This document shows, piece by piece, positions 22,049-30,276 of a stretch of 31,669 bases of DNA (the stretch's first letter is position 1; each line of letters starts with the position of its first letter). The notes below the pieces were generated by a model. It saw only the letters and a list, made by a program, of their open reading frames with translations. It did no database searches and was not told where the DNA came from. A program made the translations under genes and the position numbers. The DNA is from a virus: IMG/VR virus record IMGVR_UViG_3300025879_000062, positions 1-31,669 of that record; one strand, 5' to 3'.

Positions 22049-23715
22049 TCGAACAATTTACAGCTCTAGGCATTGAGATCAAGAGCAACGCAGTAGAACA
22101 AAAAACACTATGTCCAAAATGCTCACACACGAGAAAAAACAAAAAAGACAAATGTCTATCCCTGAATCTGGAAAAAGGCGTATACAACTGTCATAATTGT
22201 GGATTTTCTGGTAATGTCAAGCTCCAGCCTAAAGAGGAGTATATCTTACCAGATGCACATGGCGTAGAATTATCAGAGCGTACTATAGCGTATTTTAAAA
22301 AGAGAGGTATCTCAGAGGCTACTTTAGCTAATTGGGGTATCACAGAGTCAGTAGAGTGGTTTCCACAGGTAGACAAGCGCAGAAAGGCGATTAATTTTAA
22401 CTACTACAGAGATGGCCAGCTGGTAAATGTGAAGTTTAGAGATGCAGAGAAAAACTTTAAAATGGTCTCTGGAGCTGAGCTGATCTTTTATGGTATCGAT
22501 AATATCAAAGACTCAAAGCACTGCTACATCGTGGAGGGTGAGATGGATGCACTGTCACTACATGAGGCTGGGATCTATTCAGTGGTCTCTGTACCAAATG
22601 GCGCATCTAAAGGAAACCAGAGTCTAAAGTATCTGGATAACTGCTGGCAGTATTTTGAGAACATGGAGTCTATTGTATTATTTACTGATAATGATGAGGC
22701 TGGAATGTCTTTAAGGAATGAGCTGGCAAGAAGATTAGGTAGACATCGATGCAAATATGTCGAAATAAGCGATTTTAAGGATGCTAACGATCTTTTAGGT
22801 ATGCAAGGTCCAGAAGCATTGAGAAAGTGTCTTAAAGAGGCTAAAAACTTCCCTATAGAGGGTGTATTAAATATCAATGACATCTGGAGTAGTGTACTTA
22901 ACTATTCTGAATTTGGAATCAAAAACTATTCTCTGGGACTTGCAGAGAGCGATGACTACTTTAAGATAGCTCTGGGAGAGTGGACAGTAGTCACAGGCAT
23001 ACCTAACTCTGGTAAGTCAGATGTAATCGATCAGATAGCAGTCAATATGGCTACTATGCATGGATTTAAAACTGCTTTTTTTGCTCCAGAGTCTTTCCCT
23101 TTTGAGGGACATATCAAACGCATCGCAAATAAGCTCAATGAGTCAGAATGTGATCGTGATAAGCTCAACAGATCTAAAGCCTTTATAGAGGATCATTTTC
23201 ATTTTGTTAAGATCGATCTGGAAAACCTAACACTCAAGGCGATCCTAAATAAGTTTAGAGAGCTGGTACTCCAAAAAGGAATTAATATCTGTGTGATAGA
23301 TCCATACAATATGCTGGATCACTCAGCTCAGCGAGATCTAAACTATGTGTCTAAGATCCTATCAGAGATCACTCAATTTGTCCAGCAGACAAACACTCAT
23401 CTTTTTCTTATAGCGCATCCCAGAAAAATGGAAGTCAATCCTCAAGGTGGATTTAAAGTGCCAACGCCATACGACATCTCTGGATCATCAGACTTTTTCA
23501 ATAAATCTTATGGATGTCTGACTGTCTACAGAGAGCTAGGTCACAAGACTAAATATGGATCTGATGCAGTTACTATCCATGTCCAGAAAGTAAAGCGCAA
23601 AGAAAATGGCAGACAGGGTAAATTTGCCATAGCTCCAGATTTTAAAAATGGTGGAGTCTATCGTCATGCAGATGGAGGTAGAGGATTTACAGTAGTCACT
23701 GATGTGCCTTTCTAA
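22045..23715 (+). CDS. Bifunctional DNA primase-helicase (T7 gp4-like)
   Basis: All parts of a T7 gp4-type enzyme are visible in 556 residues. A zinc-binding domain has Cys23, Cys26, Cys49 and Cys52 (CPKC, CHNC). A TOPRIM primase domain has VEGEMDAL (Glu164) and FTDNDEAG (Asp215, Asp217). A RecA-like helicase domain has Walker A GIPNSGKS at 318-325 and a Walker B-like NICVIDPYN near 425. It unwinds the fork and makes primers, probably loaded by the initiator protein encoded upstream. It is the last gene of the replication operon. No DNA polymerase gene was recognised, so host polymerase is presumably used. Confidence 0.92.
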   Translation: MIEQFTALGIEIKSNAVEQKTLCPKCSHTRKNKKDKCLSLNLEKGVYNCHNCGFSGNVKLQPKEEYILPDAHGVELSERTIAYFKKRGISEATLANWGITESVEWFPQVDKRRKAINFNYYRDGQLVNVKFRDAEKNFKMVSGAELIFYGIDNIKDSKHCYIVEGEMDALSLHEAGIYSVVSVPNGASKGNQSLKYLDNCWQYFENMESIVLFTDNDEAGMSLRNELARRLGRHRCKYVEISDFKDANDLLGMQGPEALRKCLKEAKNFPIEGVLNINDIWSSVLNYSEFGIKNYSLGLAESDDYFKIALGEWTVVTGIPNSGKSDVIDQIAVNMATMHGFKTAFFAPESFPFEGHIKRIANKLNESECDRDKLNRSKAFIEDHFHFVKIDLENLTLKAILNKFRELVLQKGINICVIDPYNMLDHSAQRDLNYVSKILSEITQFVQQTNTHLFLIAHPRKMEVNPQGGFKVPTPYDISGSSDFFNKSYGCLTVYRELGHKTKYGSDAVTIHVQKVKRKENGRQGKFAIAPDFKNGGVYRHADGGRGFTVVTDVPF

Positions 23716-23759
23716 TCAATCCTTTTGTTAAGAAAATGAATTTTTTTATACATAACATT

Positions 23760-23830
23760 TGATCTTTGTATAGATTTTCTGATCTATTCACCAAATATCT
23801 AGATAATCAGTGAACATAATCACCAAATAT
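23760..23830 (+). promoter_or_regulatory. Promoter/operator region with direct repeats
   Basis: TCACCAAATAT occurs at 23788-23798 and 23820-23830, 32 bases apart, about three helical turns; the second copy runs into the start codon of the next gene. TTCAC at 23787-23791 also forms an inverted pair with GTGAA at 23810-23814. GATCTTTG at 23761-23768 is close to the TAnnTTTG consensus. This looks like a regulated promoter, but no regulator can be named. Confidence 0.5.
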
Positions 23831-24083
23831 GAAAGCTCCTAAAAGACGAAAAATGCCAAGAGTAACAGACAAACACTATGAAGCTATGGCGTGGTGTTTC
23901 AGAAATGGCATCCATATTCTGGAGTTTCCAGTAGATCCAATACCACAGTCTGATGTCACACTAAAGCTCAGAGTGAATGGTAGGATCATCAGAGAAGGCG
24001 ATGAGATCATCAGATGGTCAGAAGCTGCTCAAAAGATCTGGGATTATTATCTGCACATCTATGAAAGAAATGTAGATATTTAG
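23829..24083 (+). CDS. Hypothetical basic protein, 84 aa
   Basis: The N-terminus is strongly basic (KAPKRRKMPR). A helix with HYEAMAWCFRNGI and a beta-hairpin around VTLKLRVNGRIIREGDEIIRW follow. I do not recognise it. The basic start suggests nucleic acid binding. It stands alone after the replication operon, with repeats around its start that may be its operator, and a new promoter overlaps its end. Autoregulation is possible but unproven. Confidence 0.7.
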   Translation: MKAPKRRKMPRVTDKHYEAMAWCFRNGIHILEFPVDPIPQSDVTLKLRVNGRIIREGDEIIRWSEAAQKIWDYYLHIYERNVDI

Positions 24084-24091
24084 TATATTTG
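24084..24091 (+). promoter_or_regulatory. Promoter -7 element (TATATTTG)
   Basis: This TAnnTTTG match begins directly after the TAG of the preceding gene and ends 14 bases before the ATG at 24106. It is the likely promoter for the 56-aa gene. Confidence 0.6.
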
Positions 24092-24105
24092 TAAAAAAGC
24101 TACAC

Positions 24106-24276
24106 ATGGAGATTCAATTACAAGGGAGACAACTATTAACCTACTGGTATAACACAGGTCAGATCAGTTTAGAGGACTGGACAAGAGTCATGAACAGGCT
24201 ACTATTCTATAGATCCTCAGAGTATAGACTAGAGCTAAAAGATGGTCAAATCATTATCTATTTCAAGAATAAATAG
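24106..24276 (+). CDS. Small hypothetical protein, 56 aa
   Basis: This short frame begins MEIQLQGRQLLTYWYNTG, has a helix with DWTRVMNRLLFYRSS, and ends in a strand (YRLELKDGQIIIYF) and a basic tail. It starts 14 bases after a consensus promoter element and is followed by a terminator further on, which supports it as a separate transcription unit. I know of no function. The regular amphipathic pattern favours a real, folded protein. Confidence 0.6.
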   Translation: MEIQLQGRQLLTYWYNTGQISLEDWTRVMNRLLFYRSSEYRLELKDGQIIIYFKNK

Positions 24277-24339
24277 TATATTTACACTGATTCATAGTGT
24301 AATTCATTTTCATTAGAGTTAATTGTTTGGTTAATCGTT

Positions 24340-24366
24340 AGAGGGCAGCTTATGGCTGCTCTTTTT
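24340..24366 (+). terminator. Intrinsic terminator before packaging genes
   Basis: A 10-bp stem (24340-24349 with 24355-24364, including two G-T pairs) with a five-base loop is followed by a T run. The 63 bases between the small gene and this hairpin hold no visible gene. The terminator separates the small gene from the terminase operon. Confidence 0.85.
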
Positions 24367-24374
24367 CGTTTTAA

Positions 24375-24382
24375 TACCTTTG
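24375..24382 (+). promoter_or_regulatory. Promoter -7 element (TACCTTTG) for terminase genes
   Basis: This TAnnTTTG match ends only four bases before the ATG at 24387 and 13 before the ATG at 24396. Transcription would begin at or near the first ATG. Confidence 0.7.
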
Positions 24383-24386
24383 TACT

Positions 24387-24737
24387 ATGAAACAGATGGA
24401 ACAAACTAAAAAAGAAGTACTAAAAGCTCTGGAGAGATCTCTGGGGGTAGTTTCAACTGCATGTAAAAAAGCAAACATAGGGCGCACTACTTTCTACAGA
24501 TGGATTCAGGATGATCCAGACTTCAAAGCTGCTGTAGATGATATCAATGAGATGGCTGTGGACACAGTAGAGTCTAAGCTATTTGATCTGATCACTAAAG
24601 AGGAAAATGTCACAGCGACAATTTTCTACCTTAAGACCAAAGGAAAGTCTAGAGGGTATGTAGAGAAACAGGAGATCGATCTGGGAGGTGGCGTTACCTC
24701 AACACTAGTAGAATGGAAACCAGCAGAAAAAGAGTAG
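24387..24737 (+). CDS. Terminase small subunit
   Basis: The 116-aa protein has an N-terminal helix-turn-helix (KKEVLKALERSLGVVSTACKKANIGRTTFYRWIQDDPDF), the usual DNA-binding module of the small terminase that marks the packaging site. An oligomerisation segment follows (FKAAVDDINEMAVDTVESKLFDLI) and then a C-terminal region with ATIFYLKTKGKSRGYVEK, as in phBC6A51-type subunits. If 24387 is the start the mRNA would be almost leaderless; an ATG at 24396 (MEQTKK) is the alternative. Its gene overlaps the large subunit by 25 bases. Confidence 0.85.
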   Translation: MKQMEQTKKEVLKALERSLGVVSTACKKANIGRTTFYRWIQDDPDFKAAVDDINEMAVDTVESKLFDLITKEENVTATIFYLKTKGKSRGYVEKQEIDLGGGVTSTLVEWKPAEKE

Positions 24738-25891
24738 AGCAGCTCTGTAATAGACAGTTTTACGATCTTATCAATTCAGATGCCAGAATCAGAGTCCATC
24801 AAGGTGGTACTCGATCTGGGAAAACTTATGCGATCATACAGTACCTATGCTATGTCCTATCTACAGCGACAGAGCCTCTGGTGATCTCCATCGTCAGAAA
24901 GACACTGCCATCACTTAAAGGATCAGTACTCAGAGACTTTCTAAAGATCACTCAGGAGATAGGGATCTACCAGCTGGGTACTTATAATAAATCCAGTCAG
25001 GAGTTTTACTATAATGGCCATGTGGTAGAGTTTACTTCAATCGATGATCCAGCTAAGATCAGAGGTAGAAAGAGAAACATCGCTTTTCTTAATGAGGCGA
25101 ATGAGTTTCATTTAGAGGACTTTCGCCAGATCAATATGCGTACTACAGACTATGTGATCATAGACTTTAATCCATCAGAGCCTGTACACTGGCTATACAG
25201 TGAGGTGATAGATCGTGATGACTGTGACACATGGATCACTACCTACAATGACAATAAGTTTCTATCTAAAGAGCTGATCTTTGAGATCGAGCGAATGAAA
25301 GAGAGAGATCCAGACTACTGGAGAGTATATGGTGAGGGACAGCGAGCTGTATTCAGTCAGCGCCAGATCTTTAATAACTGGTCTTTTATACCAGAGTCAG
25401 AGTTTCCAGAGTTTGATGATCCAGTGATAGGACTTGACTTTGGATATAGTGTAGATCCATCAGCTAGTGTACTGGTCCAGAAGCATGGCGATAAGCTCTA
25501 TGTCAAGGAGCTGCTATACAGCAAGGGACTCACTAACTATGATCTCTATGACTTTTATAAGAGTAAAGGTCTGGATCAAGTACTGATCTTTGCTGACTCA
25601 GCTGAGCCTAAGAGTATCGATGAGCTTAAGCAATTAGGATGCTGGATCAAGCCAGCGATCAAAGGTACTGGATCTATTAACGCTGGGATCTCACTCCTGA
25701 AAGAGTTTGATGTGATCTGCTCAAAGGAAAGCACAAACCTATACACTGAATACCTCAACTACTACTGGACTGAGCTTAAGGATGGAACAATAGTAAATAA
25801 GCCAGTAGATAAGTTTAATCACCTAATCGATAGCCTCAGATACGCTACCTATAGCCAGTACTCTAAGCGCATCGACTTCTTTGTAATTTAA
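24713..25891 (+). CDS. Terminase large subunit
   Basis: The ATPase half has Walker A GGTRSGKT at 31-38 and Walker B IAFLNEAN at 123-130 with the catalytic Glu128. FNPSEPVHWLY at 152-162 is the usual post-ATPase motif. The nuclease half has Asp242 (GLDFGYS), Asp295 (IFADSAEPKS) and Asp373 (NHLIDSLRYA), the acidic triad of the RNase H-like terminase nuclease. The 392-residue length matches the Terminase_3 (PBSX/SPP1-like) family, which often uses headful packaging. That would agree with the circularly permuted appearance of the sequence. Confidence 0.93.
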   Translation: METSRKRVEQLCNRQFYDLINSDARIRVHQGGTRSGKTYAIIQYLCYVLSTATEPLVISIVRKTLPSLKGSVLRDFLKITQEIGIYQLGTYNKSSQEFYYNGHVVEFTSIDDPAKIRGRKRNIAFLNEANEFHLEDFRQINMRTTDYVIIDFNPSEPVHWLYSEVIDRDDCDTWITTYNDNKFLSKELIFEIERMKERDPDYWRVYGEGQRAVFSQRQIFNNWSFIPESEFPEFDDPVIGLDFGYSVDPSASVLVQKHGDKLYVKELLYSKGLTNYDLYDFYKSKGLDQVLIFADSAEPKSIDELKQLGCWIKPAIKGTGSINAGISLLKEFDVICSKESTNLYTEYLNYYWTELKDGTIVNKPVDKFNHLIDSLRYATYSQYSKRIDFFVI

Positions 25892-25895
25892 ATAG

Positions 25896-25903
25896 TACTT
25901 TTG
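25896..25903 (+). promoter_or_regulatory. Promoter -7 element (TACTTTTG) for portal gene
   Basis: This TAnnTTTG match directly follows the large terminase stop and ends 21 bases before the ATG at 25924. Confidence 0.65.
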
Positions 25904-25923
25904 TATGTAAATAATTATTTTGT

Positions 25924-27672
25924 ATGGCCTCACTATTGGATAGACTCAAAGGTCTAGTCTCTAAGAATAATCAGAGTACTCATGAGCAGTTTAACAGGGC
26001 GATCTACAACTATCTAGGAGATACGCTAGTTTGGAATCCAGAGAATGACGATACCTACATCAATAAGGGATATCGCTATAATGCTACTGTCTACTCTATC
26101 ATCAATCTGATCACTAAGTCTGCTGCTGTGATCCCTTTCTCTGTTTATGAGGTCAAGTCAGAGAATGAGCTTAAACGCTACAAGGCGATGACCTCTGGCA
26201 CTTACAATGACACAGTGATGCACAAGTCATCTCTGATGAGAAAGTCTGCTCTGATCGAGCTAGATGATACAGATCTACATGAGCTACTCAATAGACCTAA
26301 TCCAGCACAGTCTTATAACAGCTGGATTCAGGAGGTGATCGCATTTGGTAAATTGACTGGTAACAGATATGTCTATGGTATTGGTCCAGATACAGGCGCT
26401 AATAGAAACAAATACAATGAGCTGTATGTACTGCCATCACAGAATGTAGAGATCCACAGTGGTGGGATCATGCAGCCAGTGAAAGAGTACACACTTAGCT
26501 ATAATGGTACATATCGCATCCCAGCTGAGGCTGTTATGCACATCAAAGACTTCAATCCATACTATGATGGTACTGGATCTCACTTGTATGGTATGTCTCC
26601 TTTAAAGGCTGGACTCAGAGTACTACAGACCAATAACGAGGCTGTAGTGACTGGAATGAAGTATCTCCAGAATCAGAGCGCCAGAGGAATCTTAATGAGT
26701 GAGGAGGGTGATATCAATGAGATGCAAGCTAAGCAGCTAAAACAGAAATTTAAAGAGCAGTATCAGAATGAGAACGCTAGAGGTGATGTAATGATCACTC
26801 CTAAAAAACTGAGCTGGATCAACTTTGGACTGTCTGCTGCTGATCTATCACTGATCGAACAATACAACGCCTCAGTTAAGGATCTGGCTAACATCTACCA
26901 AGTACCAGTACAGTTACTTAATAACACTGAATCATCTAGTTACAATAACATGAAAGAGGCTAAAAAGGCACTCTATCAAAACGCTATTATACCAGAGCTA
27001 GTTAAGATCAGAGAGGAGCTAAACAGATGGCTCACTCCTAAGTATGGCGATAAATTATACATCGACTTTGACTTCTCTGTGATCCCTGAACTCCAAGAGG
27101 AGATGGACAAGGTAGTAAACCAGATGTCTCAGGCATGGTGGCTAACTCCTAACGAAAAGAGAGAGGCTATGTCTTATGGTATGGATGATGACACTGCATT
27201 AATGAATGATTACTATGTGCCATCGTCACTGATCCCTTTAGCTAACGAGCCAGATCTATCTGATGAGATCCTACTAGCTGCATCTAAAAGACCAGAGCCA
27301 GTAGCTGCTCCAGAGCCAGAAAATGATCCAGAAGATGAGGTCACTAAAGCTCAATCCTATTCAGACTATCCTCAAGGCGCTACTAATAACGCCAGACGAA
27401 TGTTAGAATGGAGAGAGAAGTATGGTAGAGATGTCGTACAGGGTGGCACTAGAGTAGGCTGGGAAAGAGCTAATCAGTTAGCTAATCGTGAGGCGCTATC
27501 TCTGGACACAGTAAAACGCATCCACAGCTTTCTAAGCAGACACAAGGATAACGCTGCTATTGATCCAGAATACAGAGACGAGCCTTACAGAGATAAAGGC
27601 TATGTAGCTTACAATCTCTGGGGAGGTGAAGCTATGGTATCATGGGCAAAGAAAATAGCAGAAAATGAATAA
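25924..27672 (+). CDS. Portal protein with extra C-terminal domain
   Basis: Residues 1-450 are an HK97/SPP1-type portal: NATVYSIINLITKSAAVIPFSVYE, then ELLNRPNPAQSYNSWIQEVI, MHIKDFNP, GMSPLKAGLRVL, and a C-terminal QVPVQLLNN segment followed by a stem helix. After an acidic Pro-rich linker (about 455-476), residues 478-582 form a separate domain with SDYPQGATNNARRMLEWREKYG, GGTRVGWERANQLANRE, VKRIHSFLSRH and YVAYNLWGGEAMVSWAKK, shown here in blocks. Similar domains are found attached to various phage head proteins, and their role is unknown. The gene has its own promoter and precedes the MuF gene by two bases. Confidence 0.87.
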   Translation: MASLLDRLKGLVSKNNQSTHEQFNRAIYNYLGDTLVWNPENDDTYINKGYRYNATVYSIINLITKSAAVIPFSVYEVKSENELKRYKAMTSGTYNDTVMHKSSLMRKSALIELDDTDLHELLNRPNPAQSYNSWIQEVIAFGKLTGNRYVYGIGPDTGANRNKYNELYVLPSQNVEIHSGGIMQPVKEYTLSYNGTYRIPAEAVMHIKDFNPYYDGTGSHLYGMSPLKAGLRVLQTNNEAVVTGMKYLQNQSARGILMSEEGDINEMQAKQLKQKFKEQYQNENARGDVMITPKKLSWINFGLSAADLSLIEQYNASVKDLANIYQVPVQLLNNTESSSYNNMKEAKKALYQNAIIPELVKIREELNRWLTPKYGDKLYIDFDFSVIPELQEEMDKVVNQMSQAWWLTPNEKREAMSYGMDDDTALMNDYYVPSSLIPLANEPDLSDEILLAASKRPEPVAAPEPENDPEDEVTKAQSYSDYPQGATNNARRMLEWREKYGRDVVQGGTRVGWERANQLANREALSLDTVKRIHSFLSRHKDNAAIDPEYRDEPYRDKGYVAYNLWGGEAMVSWAKKIAENE

Positions 27673-27674
27673 CT

Positions 27675-29564
27675 ATGCCTCTACCAACGCCAAGAGCAAA
27701 CGAGACTAGAGAGGACTTTGTAGATCGATGTGTATCTAATATCGATATGATACTGGAGTTTCCAGAAGCTGGACAGCGAGTGGCTGTCTGTTACAATCTG
27801 TACACAGCTGAAACTACTAAGGCTCAAGCTACAGTAGCTCCTAAGATCAATAAAGCAGAATACATCAGAGAAGCAAATCGCCAGCTCCAGTTAGCTGAGA
27901 CAGAGCAATACCTCAAATTTTATAACTACTTCAAGCGTGAATACTTCAAAGGCGCTGATCGTTTCTTACAGACCAGATCACTACCAGAGACTGTAGATCT
28001 ATTTAAAGAGTCAGACATCGCTCAACTCTATGAGGATCTGTATATCGAGGTAGGTCTTAGGTTTCTGAGATGGTATCAAAAGAATTTCGAGAAGTTTACA
28101 GAAAAGAATCAGAGTGAGACAGTCTATGTGGATCGTTTCGCCAGACGAGCTAAGAAAGTAGCTGGAGAAAAGGTATCTCTGGTATCTGGATCTAGAAAGA
28201 AAGAACTCCAGAAGTTTCTAAAGCAGCAGCTATCAAATCCTGAATTTATGGCTATGAATGAGCGCCAAGCTCAACGCATCCTCAGATCTAAATTTGATGG
28301 CTACTCAAAGTCACAAGCTCAGAGACTTATAAGGACTGAGTCTAATGGCGCTGGTAACTATGCTAGTCAGGAGGCAGCTCGTGAGATGTTTGGTGGTACT
28401 GTCTGGAAAGAATGGATCACAGCCAGAGATACTAGAGTACGAGATATCCATGCAGCAATGGAGGGAGTAGATGGGCAGCGAGTTAAGATCGATGAGAAAT
28501 TCTATGTAGGTGGCGAGTATCTGGATCATCCTAGTGATCTGGCTAATTCTGGTAATCCCAGAAATGTGATCAACTGTAGATGTCAAGCTGTATACTATCC
28601 AGAGGACACACTGATAGATCTGGATGATGTAGTATCTCAGGGTACAGCTCTGGCAGCAGAAGCAGTAGCTAACAAAGGGCCTAAATTTTATGATACTACT
28701 AATAGAAAAGAAATAGAGAAGGCATTTAAAGATGATTTAGGCATAGATGCAGATCTGTCTGGTTTAGATCCTAAAATAGCTCAGCAATACATTAACACTA
28801 TATCTCAAATGAAAAATGACTTTCCAGAGCTACAGGTGGACAATGTATTAAGTCAAAAAGCATACAAGAAAAGGATTAAAGAAGCTATCAGAGCAGAGGT
28901 AAATAAAGAATTTGGAGACAATGAGTCTCTGGTAACAAGGATCTATAATCATTATATGAAATTTCAGGATCTGACTGGAGATGATGGTAAGAAAGTCCAA
29001 GCCTTTGCACAGAAATCAAAAGTGTTTCCTTTACAGGTGGGTAGTAAAACTATAGAAATAGATTTATCTAGAACTAAAGGAATTACTCACTGGAGTGCTA
29101 GAAATTATGATCAATTAGAACTAGCAAACTACAGACAGTATGATATAGGATTTTATGCTGGAGTAGATGAGGGAGCAGACTATGTGATTAAGCATGAGCT
29201 AGGTCATATTTTGGATTATTCAAAAGGTGATTTTGTAAATAAAAAAGAATTTGAGGCGCTACTGTCTAAATATAAAATAGGCGAGACCAGCTTTGATTTT
29301 GATAAGATAGAGAGAGATCTATCTGGTTATGCAGCTTATTATGGTAGACGAAATAATTTCAAAACTATGAAAAGAGAAATAATAGCAGAGGCTATAGCTG
29401 AGGTATACTCTATGGGCGAACAAGCTAGGCCTTTTGCTAGATCTATTTATGAAGCTATGAAAAACTATAAAAAGTCTGCTGATCTACCTATAATAGACAA
29501 GACAGAGCCTATGAGCATATTTATAGCTCCCCCAACAAAACACGATCCAAGTGATTATTTTTAA
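27675..29564 (+). CDS. MuF-type minor head protein fused to metallopeptidase-like domain
   Basis: Residues 1-45 form a small module with DRC and RVAVCYNLY (Cys19 and Cys39). Residues 60-315 are a MuF minor head protein, with AQRLIRTESNGAGNYASQEAA, WITARDTRVRDIHAAMEGV and NCRCQAVYYPED as landmarks. Residues about 335-629 are unrelated to the capsid part. They contain HELGH at 507-511 followed by ILD, and REIIAEAIAE at 567-576, a zincin-type zinc site with Glu572 or Glu576 as a possible third ligand. The Ile codons switch from mainly ATC to ATA/ATT in this part, a sign of separate origin. Phage MuF proteins with C-terminal effector domains are known. Injection with the DNA is inferred. Confidence 0.83.
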   Translation: MPLPTPRANETREDFVDRCVSNIDMILEFPEAGQRVAVCYNLYTAETTKAQATVAPKINKAEYIREANRQLQLAETEQYLKFYNYFKREYFKGADRFLQTRSLPETVDLFKESDIAQLYEDLYIEVGLRFLRWYQKNFEKFTEKNQSETVYVDRFARRAKKVAGEKVSLVSGSRKKELQKFLKQQLSNPEFMAMNERQAQRILRSKFDGYSKSQAQRLIRTESNGAGNYASQEAAREMFGGTVWKEWITARDTRVRDIHAAMEGVDGQRVKIDEKFYVGGEYLDHPSDLANSGNPRNVINCRCQAVYYPEDTLIDLDDVVSQGTALAAEAVANKGPKFYDTTNRKEIEKAFKDDLGIDADLSGLDPKIAQQYINTISQMKNDFPELQVDNVLSQKAYKKRIKEAIRAEVNKEFGDNESLVTRIYNHYMKFQDLTGDDGKKVQAFAQKSKVFPLQVGSKTIEIDLSRTKGITHWSARNYDQLELANYRQYDIGFYAGVDEGADYVIKHELGHILDYSKGDFVNKKEFEALLSKYKIGETSFDFDKIERDLSGYAAYYGRRNNFKTMKREIIAEAIAEVYSMGEQARPFARSIYEAMKNYKKSADLPIIDKTEPMSIFIAPPTKHDPSDYF

Positions 29565-29570
29565 ATATCT

Positions 29571-29578
29571 ATTTTTGT
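29571..29578 (+). promoter_or_regulatory. Promoter -7 element (TATTTTTG) for protease and capsid genes
   Basis: This TAnnTTTG match lies after the MuF stop and ends three bases before the ATG at 29582, so the transcript would start at or very near the start codon. Confidence 0.65.
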
Positions 29579-29581
29579 AGT

Positions 29582-30274
29582 ATGAATACAATTCTATATA
29601 AGAGTACACAGTTAGGAGAGCTAATCGATGCAGACGAAAAGTTTGGAATCGTTAAAGGTTATGGCTCAGTGTTTGGTAACATGGACTCTGATGGTGACAT
29701 CATCACCAGAGGAGCATACAAAAAGACTATCGCTGAGAATGGTAGCAGAGTCAAGTATCTCTACCAGCATGACATGGACAAGCCTCTAGGAAAGATGGTC
29801 AATCTGTATGAGGATGAGAAAGGTCTCGTATTTGAGGCGCAAATCCCAAAGACCAGACTAGGAAAGGATGTACTGGAGCTAATGAAAGCTGGAGTAATTA
29901 CTGAGAACAGTGTAGGGATCTTACCAATTCAGAAAGAGTGGAAAGGTGACTATAGAGAGATCTCAGAAGTTAAGCTCTTTGAAGTTAGCGCTGTTACCTT
30001 AGCAGCTAATGATCAAGCTAAGATCATGAATGTGAAAGGAAACAGAAAAGAGGAGGTAGCTGAGCGCTTTGATCGTCTAGCTAAGCTCCTAAGAAAAGGA
30101 GATATCTCAGATGAGATGGGTTATGCCATTGAAGCTGAAATCTATAAGTTAAAGTCTTACTTTGTTAATTTATCTACTCAGCCAACTGACATAGAGGTTA
30201 CTGAGCCAGAGGTAGTGAAGCCAGACTCTAGCGAGATCTATAAACATATTTTACAATCTTTAAAATCACACTAA
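29582..30274 (+). CDS. Prohead protease (HK97 gp4/U35 family)
   Basis: The 230-aa enzyme shows the U35 signature: GIVKGYGSVFGNMDSDGDIITRGAY at the N-terminus, YLYQHDMDKPLGKM with the catalytic His63, and GVITENSVGI with the nucleophile Ser110. FEVSAVTLAAN follows, where Glu134 is the probable third member. It cuts the scaffold part of the capsid protein and itself during head maturation. The C-terminal 60 residues are a linker and helix. No ATG precedes 29582 closely, so translation probably starts right at the promoter's transcription start. The capsid gene follows after two bases. Confidence 0.9.
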   Translation: MNTILYKSTQLGELIDADEKFGIVKGYGSVFGNMDSDGDIITRGAYKKTIAENGSRVKYLYQHDMDKPLGKMVNLYEDEKGLVFEAQIPKTRLGKDVLELMKAGVITENSVGILPIQKEWKGDYREISEVKLFEVSAVTLAANDQAKIMNVKGNRKEEVAERFDRLAKLLRKGDISDEMGYAIEAEIYKLKSYFVNLSTQPTDIEVTEPEVVKPDSSEIYKHILQSLKSH

Positions 30275-30276
30275 TC

